Source: Anaerolineaceae bacterium (GTDB taxonomy: Bacteria > Chloroflexota > Anaerolineae > Anaerolineales > Anaerolineaceae). From it: 64,000 bases of DNA. Under the pieces are notes generated by a model, which searched no databases, had not been told where the DNA came from, and was given only the letters and a program-made list of their open reading frames with translations. The position numbers and the translations under genes are program-made. Location of the stretch: positions 1 to 64,000 of the forward strand of contig WOYY01000025.1 of NCBI GenBank assembly GCA_011620555.1. The letters run 5' to 3'. Below, one piece after another: positions 44,451 to 53,458 of this stretch (positions within the stretch are counted from its first letter, which is position 1; every line of letters starts with the position of its first letter).

Positions 44451-45485
44451 ATGCGTCAGAAGGTCGTGCTTGTCACCGGTGCGAACGGTGAAATTGGGCA
44501 TGGACTGATCCGTTATCTCGCGGAAAACACCGAAGCCAATATCGTCGCGCTGGATGTCGTCCCTTTGGACAAATCCCTGCGTGACCTTTGCAGCAGTTAT
44601 ATTGTTGGGGATATCCTCGACCAGATGCTGCTTGGCCGGCTGGTCGTCGAACATGAAATCGCCACCATCTTCCATCTGGCCTCCATCCTTTCCACCAAAG
44701 CCGAATACAACCCTGAAACAGCTCACCGGATCAATGTGGAAGGGACTTTGAACCTTCTGCGGCTGGCCGTGGAACAATCCCAATGGCAGGGAACGCCGGT
44801 CAAATTCATCTATCCCAGCTCCATCGCGGCCTTCGGCATCCCCACACTCGCTGAAAAGATGAAAGCCGGGCCGGCGAAAGAAGACGAGTGGCACCACCCC
44901 ACAACGATGTACGGCTGCAACAAGCTCTACTGTGAGAACCTGGGGCACTACTACGGGGCTTTTTACCGCCAACTGGCCGCGGACTGCGGCACGGCGGAGA
45001 CCATCGATTTCCGCTCGATCCGCTTCCCCGGACTGATCAGCGCGGAAACGATCCCCACCGGCGGCACCAGCGACTACGGGCCGGAGATGCTGCACGCCGC
45101 GGCCCAAGGCGAACCCTATGCCTGCTTCGTCCGGCCGGACACCAAAATCCCCTTCATGGTCATGCCGGATGCTATCAAGGCCCTGGTGAGGCTGGCGGAC
45201 GCCCCCCGCGAACGCATCTCGCAGATCGTCTATAATGTGACCTCTTTCTCGCTCTCCGCTCAGGATATTCACGACATCGTGATGAAAGCCTTCCCGGAGG
45301 CTCAGATTGACTTTGAAGTTGATGCCTGCCGGCAGAAGATCGTGGACACCTGGCCGGAAGAGATCGATGATTCCGCCGCCCGGCGGGATTGGGACTGGCA
45401 GCCGGACTATGACTGCGACCGGGCCTTCAACGAATACCTGATCCCGGCGATCAGAAGCCGCTATCAGAAAGTGGAAATGAAATAA
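44451..45485 (+). CDS. L-threonine 3-dehydrogenase-like, short-chain type
   Basis: 344-residue extended SDR. Seen: NAD site VLVTGANGEIGHGLIRYL, catalytic YGCNK (TTMYGCNKLYCENLG), and a C-terminal pattern SIRFPGLISAETIPTGGTSDYG..KIPFMVMPDAIKAL..DDSAARRDWDWQPDYD. This matches the short-chain threonine dehydrogenases rather than sugar epimerases. The predicted reaction is threonine to 2-amino-3-ketobutyrate with NAD+. The ATG follows AGGAGGAACCT. A partner Kbl ligase is not in the window. Confidence 0.85.
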   Translation: MRQKVVLVTGANGEIGHGLIRYLAENTEANIVALDVVPLDKSLRDLCSSYIVGDILDQMLLGRLVVEHEIATIFHLASILSTKAEYNPETAHRINVEGTLNLLRLAVEQSQWQGTPVKFIYPSSIAAFGIPTLAEKMKAGPAKEDEWHHPTTMYGCNKLYCENLGHYYGAFYRQLAADCGTAETIDFRSIRFPGLISAETIPTGGTSDYGPEMLHAAAQGEPYACFVRPDTKIPFMVMPDAIKALVRLADAPRERISQIVYNVTSFSLSAQDIHDIVMKAFPEAQIDFEVDACRQKIVDTWPEEIDDSAARRDWDWQPDYDCDRAFNEYLIPAIRSRYQKVEMK

Positions 45486-45496
45486 GCCCAGGAACT

Positions 45497-45524
45497 AAAA
45501 ACCGGTGGTCACACTCCGGTTTTT
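45497..45524 (+). terminator. Intrinsic terminator after the dehydrogenase gene
   Basis: AAAAACCGG-tggtcacact-CCGGTTTTT, a perfect 9-bp stem with the T-run inside its 3' arm. Confidence 0.85.
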
Positions 45525-45602
45525 AATTGCTCAAATTGACCAGCCCCAACGGTTGCGATAAAATGGAACAATTAGTCCCATTTTAGCAAGGTATGGGTTT
45601 GC

Positions 45603-45827
45603 ATGCCGATCTACGAATACCGCTGTCTGGATTGCCAAGGCGCCTTTGAACTGATCCGCCCCATCAAAGAAGCTGATGCCCATCCCACCTGCCCATTCTG
45701 CCAGGGGACGAACGTCAAACGCCAACTGTCGCTGTTCAACGCCTCCAGTGGTGGCCAATCCATCACTTCCGGCGGCGGATGCAGCGGCTGCTCTGGCGGC
45801 TCATGCAAGGCCTGTGGAGGTCAATAA
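45603..45827 (+). CDS. FmdB-family zinc-ribbon protein
   Basis: 74 residues. Seen: MPIYEYRCLDCQGAFELI and CPFCQG, the four Cys of a small zinc ribbon, then a Gly/Ser/Cys-rich tail (GCSGCSGGSCKACGG). The FmdB family is proposed to be regulatory but has no settled function. Its stop shares a base with the following SDR start (TAATG). Confidence 0.9.
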   Translation: MPIYEYRCLDCQGAFELIRPIKEADAHPTCPFCQGTNVKRQLSLFNASSGGQSITSGGGCSGCSGGSCKACGGQ

Positions 45828-46660
45828 TGGCAAAACAATATCACCTTGGACTGATCACAGGGGGGTCCAGCGGGATCGGCCTGGCTCTGGCTAAGAAACT
45901 GGTCCAATCCGGCACGGATATCTGCATCCTCGCCCGGGATGCAGCCAAACTGGAAAACGCGAAATCGGAATTATCCAAACTCAAGAGCGTTCAAAGCCAG
46001 CAAATTTACACCCTGCAGGCTGACGTCACGGACTACGCCCAGTTGGAAAAGGTCCTGACCGATTTCGTCAGTGTGCGGGGCTGGCCGGATTTGGTGATCA
46101 ACTCCGCCGGTGTGACCTACCCCGGTTATTTTCAGGAGCTGGATGTTGATATCTTCCATTGGCTGATGGAGATCAATTATTACGGCACAGTCCATGTCTT
46201 GAAAATCCTGACACCCGGGATGATCGAACAGGGATCTGGAACGATCCTGAACATCTCCTCGCAGGCCGGTTTTGTCGGCGTCTTCGGCTATTCCGGCTAC
46301 AGCGCGTCCAAATATGCCGTGCGCGGTTTCAGCGATGTGATCCGCTCCGAACTCAAACCGCTGGGCATCCAGGTCTCTGTAGCCTTCCCGCCGGATACCG
46401 AAACGCCCCAGCTGGCCTTTGAAGAGCCGCTAAAGCCTTATGAGACCCGCTTCATCGCAGGGACGACCAAAGTCCAAACAGCCGATGCCGTGGCGGATGT
46501 AATCCTAAAAGCGATGGGAAAAGGAAAATACATCATCATCCCCGGTTTTGATGGAAAACTGGTCTACCGGGCGGTGAACCTGATTGGCAATCTGGTCTAT
46601 CCTCTGATGGACACTATGGTCCGTACCGCCCAGAAGAAAAAAGCGAAACAGGAAGAATAA
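45827..46660 (+). CDS. Short-chain dehydrogenase/reductase (3-ketodihydrosphingosine reductase-like)
   Basis: 277-residue classical SDR. Seen: TGGSSGIGLALAKKL, the NSAG region as INSAGVTYPG, the catalytic YSASK in YSGYSASKYAVRGF, and a C-terminal hydrophobic tail (LVYRAVNLIGNLVYPL), as in 3-ketodihydrosphingosine reductases. The exact substrate is inference. The track start (45779) is inside fmdB; the ATG at 45827 overlaps its stop codon by one base. Confidence 0.87.
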   Translation: MAKQYHLGLITGGSSGIGLALAKKLVQSGTDICILARDAAKLENAKSELSKLKSVQSQQIYTLQADVTDYAQLEKVLTDFVSVRGWPDLVINSAGVTYPGYFQELDVDIFHWLMEINYYGTVHVLKILTPGMIEQGSGTILNISSQAGFVGVFGYSGYSASKYAVRGFSDVIRSELKPLGIQVSVAFPPDTETPQLAFEEPLKPYETRFIAGTTKVQTADAVADVILKAMGKGKYIIIPGFDGKLVYRAVNLIGNLVYPLMDTMVRTAQKKKAKQEE

Positions 46661-47504
46661 ATCCTGAAGGAATTAATTATCATTTTGTTGATACGGTTTG
46701 TTCAAGCCGTATGAACAACTGCTATACCTAATACTTCCAGACTTCAACGCCCTGGACGATAATCAGCCTTCCCCCTTGGGGGGGCAAACAGTGCCGGATG
46801 AGGGGAGAAGCAAATCTTCTGCACTCAAAACTGGTGGGTTGCTGACTCACTATCTGAGGCGGGCACAGAGGCCCGCCTCTACAGTTTTTTTCGTCACTAG
46901 AGTAATACTTCATCTCACTTTCCATTAAGTCGTAGGGGTGCCCCTCCGCGGGCACCCACTTTTTTATTTCGTTACAGGGGATGACAAACTTTCTGCGAGT
47001 ATACCTGGTGGGGCAGTTATTCCATCGGTCAGGCAGGGTGAGACCGCATGGCCAATGTGGGCAGCCACTATGTGAGGCAGGCCCAGAGGCCCGCCTATTA
47101 CAGTTTTTGTCGTCATTAGAGTAATACTTCATTTTCCATTAAGTCGTAGGGGTGCCCCTCCGTGGGCACCCGGTGGTTATTTCGTGACAGGGGAGAACAA
47201 ACTTTCTGCGAGTAAACCTGGTGGGGCAGTTATTCCATCGGTCAGGCAGAGTGAGACCGCAAGACCAATGTGAGCAGCCACTATGTGAGGCGGGCACAGA
47301 GGCCCGCTCTACAGTTTTTGTCGTCATTAGAGTAATACTTCATCTCACTTTCCATTAAGTCGTAGGGGTGCCCCTCCGTGGGCACCCGGTGATTATTTCT
47401 TGGCGGCCACTGCGGCCGCCCCACAGGGTTAAAGCCAAGCGCTTATGTTGCAATCATTCTGAATTCAGATTATCATTAGTGAAACAAATATTCGAAGAAT
47501 TCCG
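46661..47504. other. Intergenic region with REP-like repeats
   Basis: No gene supported. It starts with a hairpin GTTgATACGG..CCGTATgAAC (46687-46716), then a region with about two and a half tandem repeats of about 215 bp. The track ORFs here are read from the repeats and lack coding character. Confidence 0.7.
46856..47400 (+). repeat. Tandem BIME-like repeat, about 2.5 units of ~215 bp
   Basis: Unit starts are near 46856, 47074 and 47287 (218 and 213 bp apart; the third is shortened). Each holds a hairpin GGCGGGC-acaga-GGCCCGCC followed by CTAC (GTAG on the minus strand) and, about 60 bases on, GTAG-GGGTGCCC-ctccgt-GGGCACCC on the plus strand. The outward units are joined by AGTCTTTTTGTCGTCA-like and CCATTAAGTC spacers. 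Hairpins of this kind with a GTAG at the foot are typical of REP sequences recognised by RAYT transposases; no such transposase is in the window. Confidence 0.75.
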
Positions 47505-50027
47505 ATGACAGACAAGATCAAAACCCTCCTCAGCCGCTGGCGAACCCAGCCCACCATCGCAGAAAACGTGGTGGAATGGCGCATCCTCGCGCAAAAACCG
47601 GCTGACCTGAGGGATTACCCGCCCCAGCTCTCCCTGGAACTCAGGGCCTACCTCACTGACCGGGGAATCCCTTCCTTATACATCCATCAGGTCCTGGCCT
47701 ACGAAAAGGTCCAAAACGGCGAGAATATCGCCGTGATCTCCGGCACGGCCAGCGGTAAAACCTACTGTTACAACCTGCCGGTAGTAGACAGCCTGCTGAA
47801 GCACCCCGAGGGCAAAGCGCTGTACCTCTTTCCCACCAAAGCCCTGGCGCAGGACCAGCTCGCCGGCCTGCGGGAGATGCTGCACAGCCTCAACCGCCCG
47901 GACATCAACCGGGCCAATATCTACGACGGCGATACGCCGCAACATCTCCGCTCGCTTTACCGCCAGCAATCATCCATCATCCTCACCAACCCCGACATGC
48001 TCCACACCGGCATCCTGCCGCATCACACCAGCTGGAAGGACTTCTTCACCGCCCTGCGTTTTATCGTGATCGACGAGATGCACGCCTATCGCGGCGTCTT
48101 CGGCTCGCATGTCACCAATGTGATCCGCCGGCTCAAGCGGATCAGCCGCTTCTATGGTAGCCAGCCCCAGTTCATCCTGACCTCTGCCACAATCAGCAAC
48201 CCCCAGCAGCTCGCCGAAGGCCTGATCGAAAAACCCGTCAGCGTGATCGAACAGGACGGCTCGCCCCACGGCGAGCGCCATTTCCTGATCTACAACCCGC
48301 CCATCCTCGACAAAAAAACCGGCATCCGCCAAAGCTCGCTGCTGGAAGGGTCCATGCTGGCCGGTGAACTCCTGGCCGAGGATATCCAGACCATCGTCTT
48401 CGGCAAAACTCGGCGGAGCATCGAACTGATTCTGACCTATCTCCGCCAGCGGGACCCGAACGGCAATCCCAATGAGATTCGCGGCTACCGCAGCGGCTAC
48501 CTCCCCCGCGAAAGGCGCGCCATCGAAGAAGGCCTGCGTCGGGGCGAAGTGAAGGGCGTGGTAGCCACCTCGGCCCTCGAACTGGGGATCGACATCGGCG
48601 GGATGGATGCCGCGGTGCTGATTGGCTATCCCGGCAGCATCGCCGCCACCCGCCAGCAGGCCGGCCGGGCCGGGCGCAAGCTCGCGCCTTCCCTCTCCGT
48701 GCTGGTCGCTTCCCCCAACGCGATGGATCAATACCTGGCGCGGCATCCCGATTACTTCTTTGGCCGTTCACCCGAACGCGCCCTGATCGCGCCCAACAAT
48801 CTCCTGATCCTGCTCCAGCATATCCGCTGCGCGGCTTTTGAACTCCCCTTCCAGGTGACCGAAGGGTTCGGCGCAATCCCCGTGGAGGAGCTCCAGGCTT
48901 TCCTGGAGTTGCTGAGCAAGGGCGGCGAACTCCACCACCAGGCGGGCCGCTATTTCTGGATGGCCGACCAATACCCGGCAGCGGATATCTCCCTCCGCAA
49001 TGCCACGCCCGATCAGGTCAGCCTGATCCTCAAAGGCGAACACCGCCAGGAGACCATCGGTCAGGTGGACCTGGCCAGCGCCTACTGGATGGTGCACCCG
49101 GATGCGATCTACCTGCACGAAGGGACTTCCTACCTGGTGGAAAACCTGGACCTGGAAACCGGCGTGGCTTATTTGAAGCCCGCCTATGTGGACTATTACA
49201 CGCGGGCCAGCAAAGAGACCAAGGTCGAAGAGCAATCCCTGATCAAAACCGAACCCGTCACCGGCGCGCAGAAAAGCCTGGGCGAGATCCTCGTGACGAA
49301 CAAGGTCGTGGGCTACAAGCGGGTCCGCTGGTTCACCCACGAGAACCTGGGCAGCGGCAAGGTGGACCTCCCCCCCAGTTTTCTAAACACGGTCGGCTAT
49401 TGGATTTCAATTAATGAAGCGACCGTTGACCAGTTGAAGGATCAAATGGTATGGAACGCCGACCCGAACGATTACGGCCCGGATTGGGAGGATATCCGCC
49501 AAAAAGTGATGAACCGCGATGGCAATACCTGCCAGGTCTGCGGCGCATCGGGCAGTCAGCAGCCCCTGCATGTCCACCATATCCAGCCCTTCCGCAGTTT
49601 TGCCAGCCGGGAGACGGCCAACCAGCTGCAAAACCTGATCACCCTCTGCCCCACCTGCCACCACCTGGCGGAGACCCGCGTCCGGGTGCGCAGCGGCATG
49701 GCGGGGTTCAGCTATGTGCTCGCCAGCCTCGCTCCGCTTTTGATCATGTGCGATGGCGAGGATATTGACGTCCATTACGACCCCAACGCCACCCTGGGCG
49801 GCGGCCAGCCCACGGTGGTGCTGTTCGATAACATCCCCGGCGGCCTGGGGCTGAGCGAGACCCTCTATGACCTCCACCAGGACCTGCTGACCCAGGCCTA
49901 CGAAACCGTCGCCTATTGCGAATGCGAGGATGGCTGTCCCTCCTGCGTCGGCCCGGTGGGTGAAGAAAGCTCGGGCGGCAAGCCGGAAACACTGGCATTA
50001 TTGAAAGCGTTGATCGGTCATGCCTGA
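47505..50027 (+). CDS. mrfA: MrfA-like SF2 DNA helicase with inserted HNH motif
   Basis: 840-residue DEAD/DEAH helicase of the YprA/MrfA type (mitomycin-C repair helicase in Bacillus). Seen: motif I SGTASGKTY, II VIDEMHAY (DEMH), III TSATISNP, and VI QQAGRAGR, then a C-terminal DUF1998-like zinc region C-E-C-E-D-G-C-P-S-C. Unusual: between about 655 and 725 lies an HNH motif, CQVCGASGSQQPLHVHHIQPF..LCPTCHH, inserted before the DUF1998 end. It overlaps the MrfB-like gene by 8 bases, which supports the assignment. Confidence 0.9.
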   Translation: MTDKIKTLLSRWRTQPTIAENVVEWRILAQKPADLRDYPPQLSLELRAYLTDRGIPSLYIHQVLAYEKVQNGENIAVISGTASGKTYCYNLPVVDSLLKHPEGKALYLFPTKALAQDQLAGLREMLHSLNRPDINRANIYDGDTPQHLRSLYRQQSSIILTNPDMLHTGILPHHTSWKDFFTALRFIVIDEMHAYRGVFGSHVTNVIRRLKRISRFYGSQPQFILTSATISNPQQLAEGLIEKPVSVIEQDGSPHGERHFLIYNPPILDKKTGIRQSSLLEGSMLAGELLAEDIQTIVFGKTRRSIELILTYLRQRDPNGNPNEIRGYRSGYLPRERRAIEEGLRRGEVKGVVATSALELGIDIGGMDAAVLIGYPGSIAATRQQAGRAGRKLAPSLSVLVASPNAMDQYLARHPDYFFGRSPERALIAPNNLLILLQHIRCAAFELPFQVTEGFGAIPVEELQAFLELLSKGGELHHQAGRYFWMADQYPAADISLRNATPDQVSLILKGEHRQETIGQVDLASAYWMVHPDAIYLHEGTSYLVENLDLETGVAYLKPAYVDYYTRASKETKVEEQSLIKTEPVTGAQKSLGEILVTNKVVGYKRVRWFTHENLGSGKVDLPPSFLNTVGYWISINEATVDQLKDQMVWNADPNDYGPDWEDIRQKVMNRDGNTCQVCGASGSQQPLHVHHIQPFRSFASRETANQLQNLITLCPTCHHLAETRVRVRSGMAGFSYVLASLAPLLIMCDGEDIDVHYDPNATLGGGQPTVVLFDNIPGGLGLSETLYDLHQDLLTQAYETVAYCECEDGCPSCVGPVGEESSGGKPETLALLKALIGHA

Positions 50028-51264
50028 ATGGAAATCGCTGGAAGACCAACTGAGAGCGCTGGGCGTTCAAGTGGGGAAGGACAAGCCCCTCAAGGGCAAG
50101 CGCGCCCAAAAACACCCGATTGAAAAGGTGATTTCCGGCGGATATTGGGAAATGATCTATGGGGAAGTCTTCTGCCATGAAGAGGTCTACCCCTCCGACT
50201 ATATCCACGGCGCCAAGCCGCTCATGCCCAGCGACCCCATCGAAGTCCTCTGTCAATGGGCCGGAGCGCAGCAGCTCTCCCTCACAGACCTGCAAAGTTT
50301 CGTCTTTTTGGATACCGAGACCAGCGGACTGGCCGGCGGCACCGGCACCTATGCCTTTGAGGTCGGCGTAGGCCGCTTCACCGATCAGGGCTTCCGCCTG
50401 GCCCAGTTCTTCATGCGCCACCCCGGCGAAGAGCCAGCGTTGTTGGCCGGGCTGACGGCCTTCATGGACGGCATGCAAGCGGTGGTGACTTATAACGGCA
50501 AATCCTTCGATATCCCCCTGCTCAACACCCGCTACACCCTGATGGGCATGGATACCCCCTTCAAGTCCGTGGATCACTTTGACCTGCTGCCCCTGGCCCG
50601 CAGGCTCTGGAAGATCCGGTTGGAGAGCCGCACGCTGGGGAACGTGGAAAACCAGATCCTCGGCGTCGTGCGCGGCGGAGAAGAAGTGCCGGGTTATCTG
50701 ATCCCGCAGATGTATTTCGATTATTTGCGCACCCAGGATGCCCGCCCGCTGGCCGGGATCTTCTACCACAATGCCATTGACATCCTCAGCCTGGCGGGGT
50801 TATTCGGCCACATGGCCTTCCTGCTGGATGATCCCCACTCTGAGCGCATCCAGCACGGCGAGGACGTTGTGGCGCTGGCCCGGTTCTTTGAATTAATGGG
50901 GGAAATTCCCGAAGCGGAAGCGCTCTATCAAAAAGCGCTCTCCACAGACCTGCCGGAAGAGGTCTATTGGGATACCGTCCAGCGTTTCTCCTTCCTGCTC
51001 AAGAGGAAAGGAGAATGGCCCGCAGCGATCGCCCTTTGGGAGCCGGCCGCCGAAAACGGCGCTCTCTACGCCTTCGAGGAAATTGCCAAATATTACGAGC
51101 ACCAAATGGGGGACCTTGAAGAAGCTCATCGCTGGACCGTTGGGGCATTGACCGTCCTCAACGGACAGCATTTCCCCGCCTATGAATACCATTCCTGGCA
51201 GGAGAAACTGACCCACCGTCTGGAACGTCTGGAACGGCGTTTGGGCCGGGAAGATGGCGAATAA
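50020..51264 (+). CDS. mrfB: MrfB-like 3'-5' exonuclease (YprB, RNase H-like) with TPR tail
   Basis: 414 residues. Seen: a DnaQ/RNase H-like exonuclease core (about 85-290) with FVFLDTETSGLAGGTGT, VVTYNGKSFDIPLLNTRYTL, DLLPLARRLWK, and the terminal YHNAIDILSLAGL, then helical TPR-like repeats to the end. Known: in Bacillus, mrfA and mrfB act together in DNA repair. It overlaps mrfA by 8 bases. Confidence 0.88.
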   Translation: MPEWKSLEDQLRALGVQVGKDKPLKGKRAQKHPIEKVISGGYWEMIYGEVFCHEEVYPSDYIHGAKPLMPSDPIEVLCQWAGAQQLSLTDLQSFVFLDTETSGLAGGTGTYAFEVGVGRFTDQGFRLAQFFMRHPGEEPALLAGLTAFMDGMQAVVTYNGKSFDIPLLNTRYTLMGMDTPFKSVDHFDLLPLARRLWKIRLESRTLGNVENQILGVVRGGEEVPGYLIPQMYFDYLRTQDARPLAGIFYHNAIDILSLAGLFGHMAFLLDDPHSERIQHGEDVVALARFFELMGEIPEAEALYQKALSTDLPEEVYWDTVQRFSFLLKRKGEWPAAIALWEPAAENGALYAFEEIAKYYEHQMGDLEEAHRWTVGALTVLNGQHFPAYEYHSWQEKLTHRLERLERRLGREDGE

Positions 51265-51379
51265 CCTTGCCATCCGACCGGTTTTCCTATATTATTAAGC
51301 GCTCTTGTAAAATGGTATAATCGTGCTATGAACCAGGTAGAAAACTAATAATTCCTGGTTGATGAAGGAGAATTTTTTT

Positions 51380-52135
51380 ATGTCAGGACATTCGCATTGG
51401 GCGACTATTAAACGTAAGAAAGGTGCAGCCGATGCTAAGAAGGGCAAGGTTTTTACCCGGCTGGCTCGTGAAATCGTGATCGCTGCCCGCGAGGGCGGCG
51501 GCGACCCCAGCATGAACGTTCGGCTTGGCCTGGCCATGGATAAGGCCAAAGCAGCCAACATGCCGAAAGACAGCATTGAACGCGCCATCAAACGCGGCAC
51601 GGGTGACGACAAAGAAGGCGAAGCTTTTGAGGAAATCCTCTATGAAGGGTATGTCGCCAATGGCGTGGCGCTGATGATCGAATGCGTCACCGAAAACCGC
51701 AACCGGACGGTTGCTGAAATCCGTCACGTCCTTTCCCGTTCAGGCGGCGGCCTGGGCGACCCCGGCTCCGTGAGCTGGCAATTTGACCGGGTGACCTATT
51801 TCTCAATCCCCGTTGAAAGCGCTGATTTTGATACCATCTTTGAACTGGCTGTGGAAGCCGGCGCGGATGATGTCCGCGAAGATGAAGGGTTCATCGAAGT
51901 GATCGGCGCGCCTTCCAGCTTCCAGGCCATTGCCGACCAATTCAGCAAAGCCAACATCGTCCCGGACGAATCCGGCATTCGCTATATGCCCAAGCAGGAG
52001 ATCAGCCTGGACACCGAGCAGACCCTCAAGGTCATGAAAACCATTGACAACCTTGAAGAGCTGGATGACGTCCAGAATATCTATTCTAATCTTGAAATTT
52101 CCGACGAAGCCGTCCAGGCCATGGAGGGCGACTAA
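51380..52135 (+). CDS. yebC: YebC/PmpR family protein (TACO1-like)
   Basis: 251 residues. Seen: the family start SGHSHWATIKRKKGAADAKKGKVFTRLAREI, GGDPSMNVRLGLAMDKAKAANMPKDSIERAIKRG, and the three-domain layout. Known: originally called a transcription factor; YebC relatives are reported to aid translation at polyproline or other stalls. Start at 51380 is fixed by GAAGGAG 9 bases upstream; the track's extra 7 residues begin at a TTG. A TATAAT lies at 51316-51321. Followed 7 bases later by ruvC. Confidence 0.95.
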   Translation: MSGHSHWATIKRKKGAADAKKGKVFTRLAREIVIAAREGGGDPSMNVRLGLAMDKAKAANMPKDSIERAIKRGTGDDKEGEAFEEILYEGYVANGVALMIECVTENRNRTVAEIRHVLSRSGGGLGDPGSVSWQFDRVTYFSIPVESADFDTIFELAVEAGADDVREDEGFIEVIGAPSSFQAIADQFSKANIVPDESGIRYMPKQEISLDTEQTLKVMKTIDNLEELDDVQNIYSNLEISDEAVQAMEGD

Positions 52136-52142
52136 TCCGGAC

Positions 52143-52640
52143 ATGCTGGTCCTCGGTATTGACCCCGGCATTGCGATCACGGGATATGGTTTGGTGCGGA
52201 CCGACCCGCGCAAGGATTATGAATGCCTGACTTATGGGGTCATCACGACCGAAGCCGGCCTTTCAGATGCCGAACGGCTGAACATCCTGTTCAATGAATT
52301 AACGCAATTGATCTTTCTCCACCAGCCTGATACCAGCGCGGTGGAGAAGTTGTTTTTCCAGAAGAACGTCAAAACGGCCATCTCTGTCGGCCAGGCGCGG
52401 GGCGTGGCGATGCTCACGCTCGCCCAGGCTCACCTGCCCATCGCGGAATACACGCCGAACGAGGTGAAACAAACCGTCTGCGGCTATGGCAGCGCAGGGA
52501 AAAGCCAGGTGCAGCGCATGGTCCAGGCCCTGCTGGGGCTGCCTGAAATCCCCAAACCAGATGATGCCGCCGACGCCCTGGCCGTGGCGATCTGCCACAT
52601 CCATCACCCATCCTCCCCACCCGCCGGGATGGAGAATTGA
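52143..52640 (+). CDS. ruvC: Holliday junction resolvase RuvC
   Basis: 165-residue RNase H-fold resolvase. Seen: catalytic acidic residues in LGIDPGIAITGYG (Asp7-equivalent), VEKLFFQKN (Glu), and PDDAADALAVAICH (the final Asp pair). The track start at 52044 is inside yebC; MLVLGIDPG at 52143 is clearly right. ruvA lies about 800 bases downstream; ruvB is not in the window. Confidence 0.95.
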   Translation: MLVLGIDPGIAITGYGLVRTDPRKDYECLTYGVITTEAGLSDAERLNILFNELTQLIFLHQPDTSAVEKLFFQKNVKTAISVGQARGVAMLTLAQAHLPIAEYTPNEVKQTVCGYGSAGKSQVQRMVQALLGLPEIPKPDDAADALAVAICHIHHPSSPPAGMEN

Positions 52641-52648
52641 TCCCAGCT

Positions 52649-53458
52649 ATGATCACCAGTTTTGCCAACGCCACGATAAAAGTCATCCGGAAGCTCGAAC
52701 AGAAGAAGTACCGCCAGCAGAGCGGCCTCTTCTTTATCGAGGGCCTGCGGACGGTGGGCGAAGCGGTCCAGACCGGCGCGCCGATCAAAGCGCTGGTGAC
52801 CGCGCCGGACCTGCTGGTCAGCGAATTTGGCCTGAGCCTGCTGGACGACCCCCATCTGAAGGACGTGGAGCGGATTGAGGTGAGCGCGGAGATCTATGAA
52901 AAGCTGGCCCATAAGGAAGGCCCCCAGGGAATCGGCGCGATCGTCAGGCAAAGCTGGCGGGACCTCGCCAGCCTTCAGGCCGCCCCCGATGATCTGTGGG
53001 TTGCGCTGGATTCCGTCGCCGACCCCGGCAACCTCGGGACGATCATGCGCACGGCGGATTCCGTCGGCGCCCGGGGGATCATCCTGCTGGGCAACGCTAC
53101 CGATCCCTATGACCCGACCGCAGTCAAGGCCAGTATGGGCGCGATTTTTTCCCTGCAACTGATCAGTACCGCCTGGAAAGACTTAAAAGCCTGGCAGCAA
53201 AACCAGCAGGCCACGCTGGTGGGCACCTCCGACCACGGCGCGACCGATTACCAGCAGATCCGCTATTCCCGACCGCTGGTCCTGCTGATGGGCAGCGAAC
53301 GTCATGGCCTATCCGAGGCGATGATCGCCGGATGCGACCATCTGGCCCGGATCCCGATGGCCGGACGGAGCGATTCGCTCAACCTGGCTGTGGCTACAGC
53401 CGTGATGCTCTATGAGATCTACAATCAATCCCGGAATCCGGTTAAAATAGAACCATGA
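52649..53458 (+). CDS. SpoU/TrmH-family RNA 2'-O-methyltransferase
   Basis: About 269 residues. Seen: an N-terminal substrate-binding domain (about 5-105) and a trefoil-knot SPOUT domain with DSVADPGNLGTIMRTADSVGARGIILLG (contains the N-x-x-x-x-x-R region), MGSERHGLSEAMI and IPMAGRSDSLNLAVATAVMLYE. It methylates a ribose in rRNA or tRNA; target unknown. The track starts at a TTG (52637) overlapping the ruvC stop; I prefer the ATG at 52649, but neither has a perfect ribosome binding site. Confidence 0.92.
   Translation: MITSFANATIKVIRKLEQKKYRQQSGLFFIEGLRTVGEAVQTGAPIKALVTAPDLLVSEFGLSLLDDPHLKDVERIEVSAEIYEKLAHKEGPQGIGAIVRQSWRDLASLQAAPDDLWVALDSVADPGNLGTIMRTADSVGARGIILLGNATDPYDPTAVKASMGAIFSLQLISTAWKDLKAWQQNQQATLVGTSDHGATDYQQIRYSRPLVLLMGSERHGLSEAMIAGCDHLARIPMAGRSDSLNLAVATAVMLYEIYNQSRNPVKIEP

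Noticed and set aside
46698-47327. Track ORFs of 62-134 residues in the repeat region
   Set aside because: They are read through hairpins repeated two or three times (for example CPHWPCGLTLPDRWNNCP in two copies), so they reflect the repeats and not proteins.
47478-47488. parS site (GTGAAACA half-sites here and near 52470)
   Set aside because: Only one half matches TGTTTCACGTGAAACA; the other half is unrelated in both cases.
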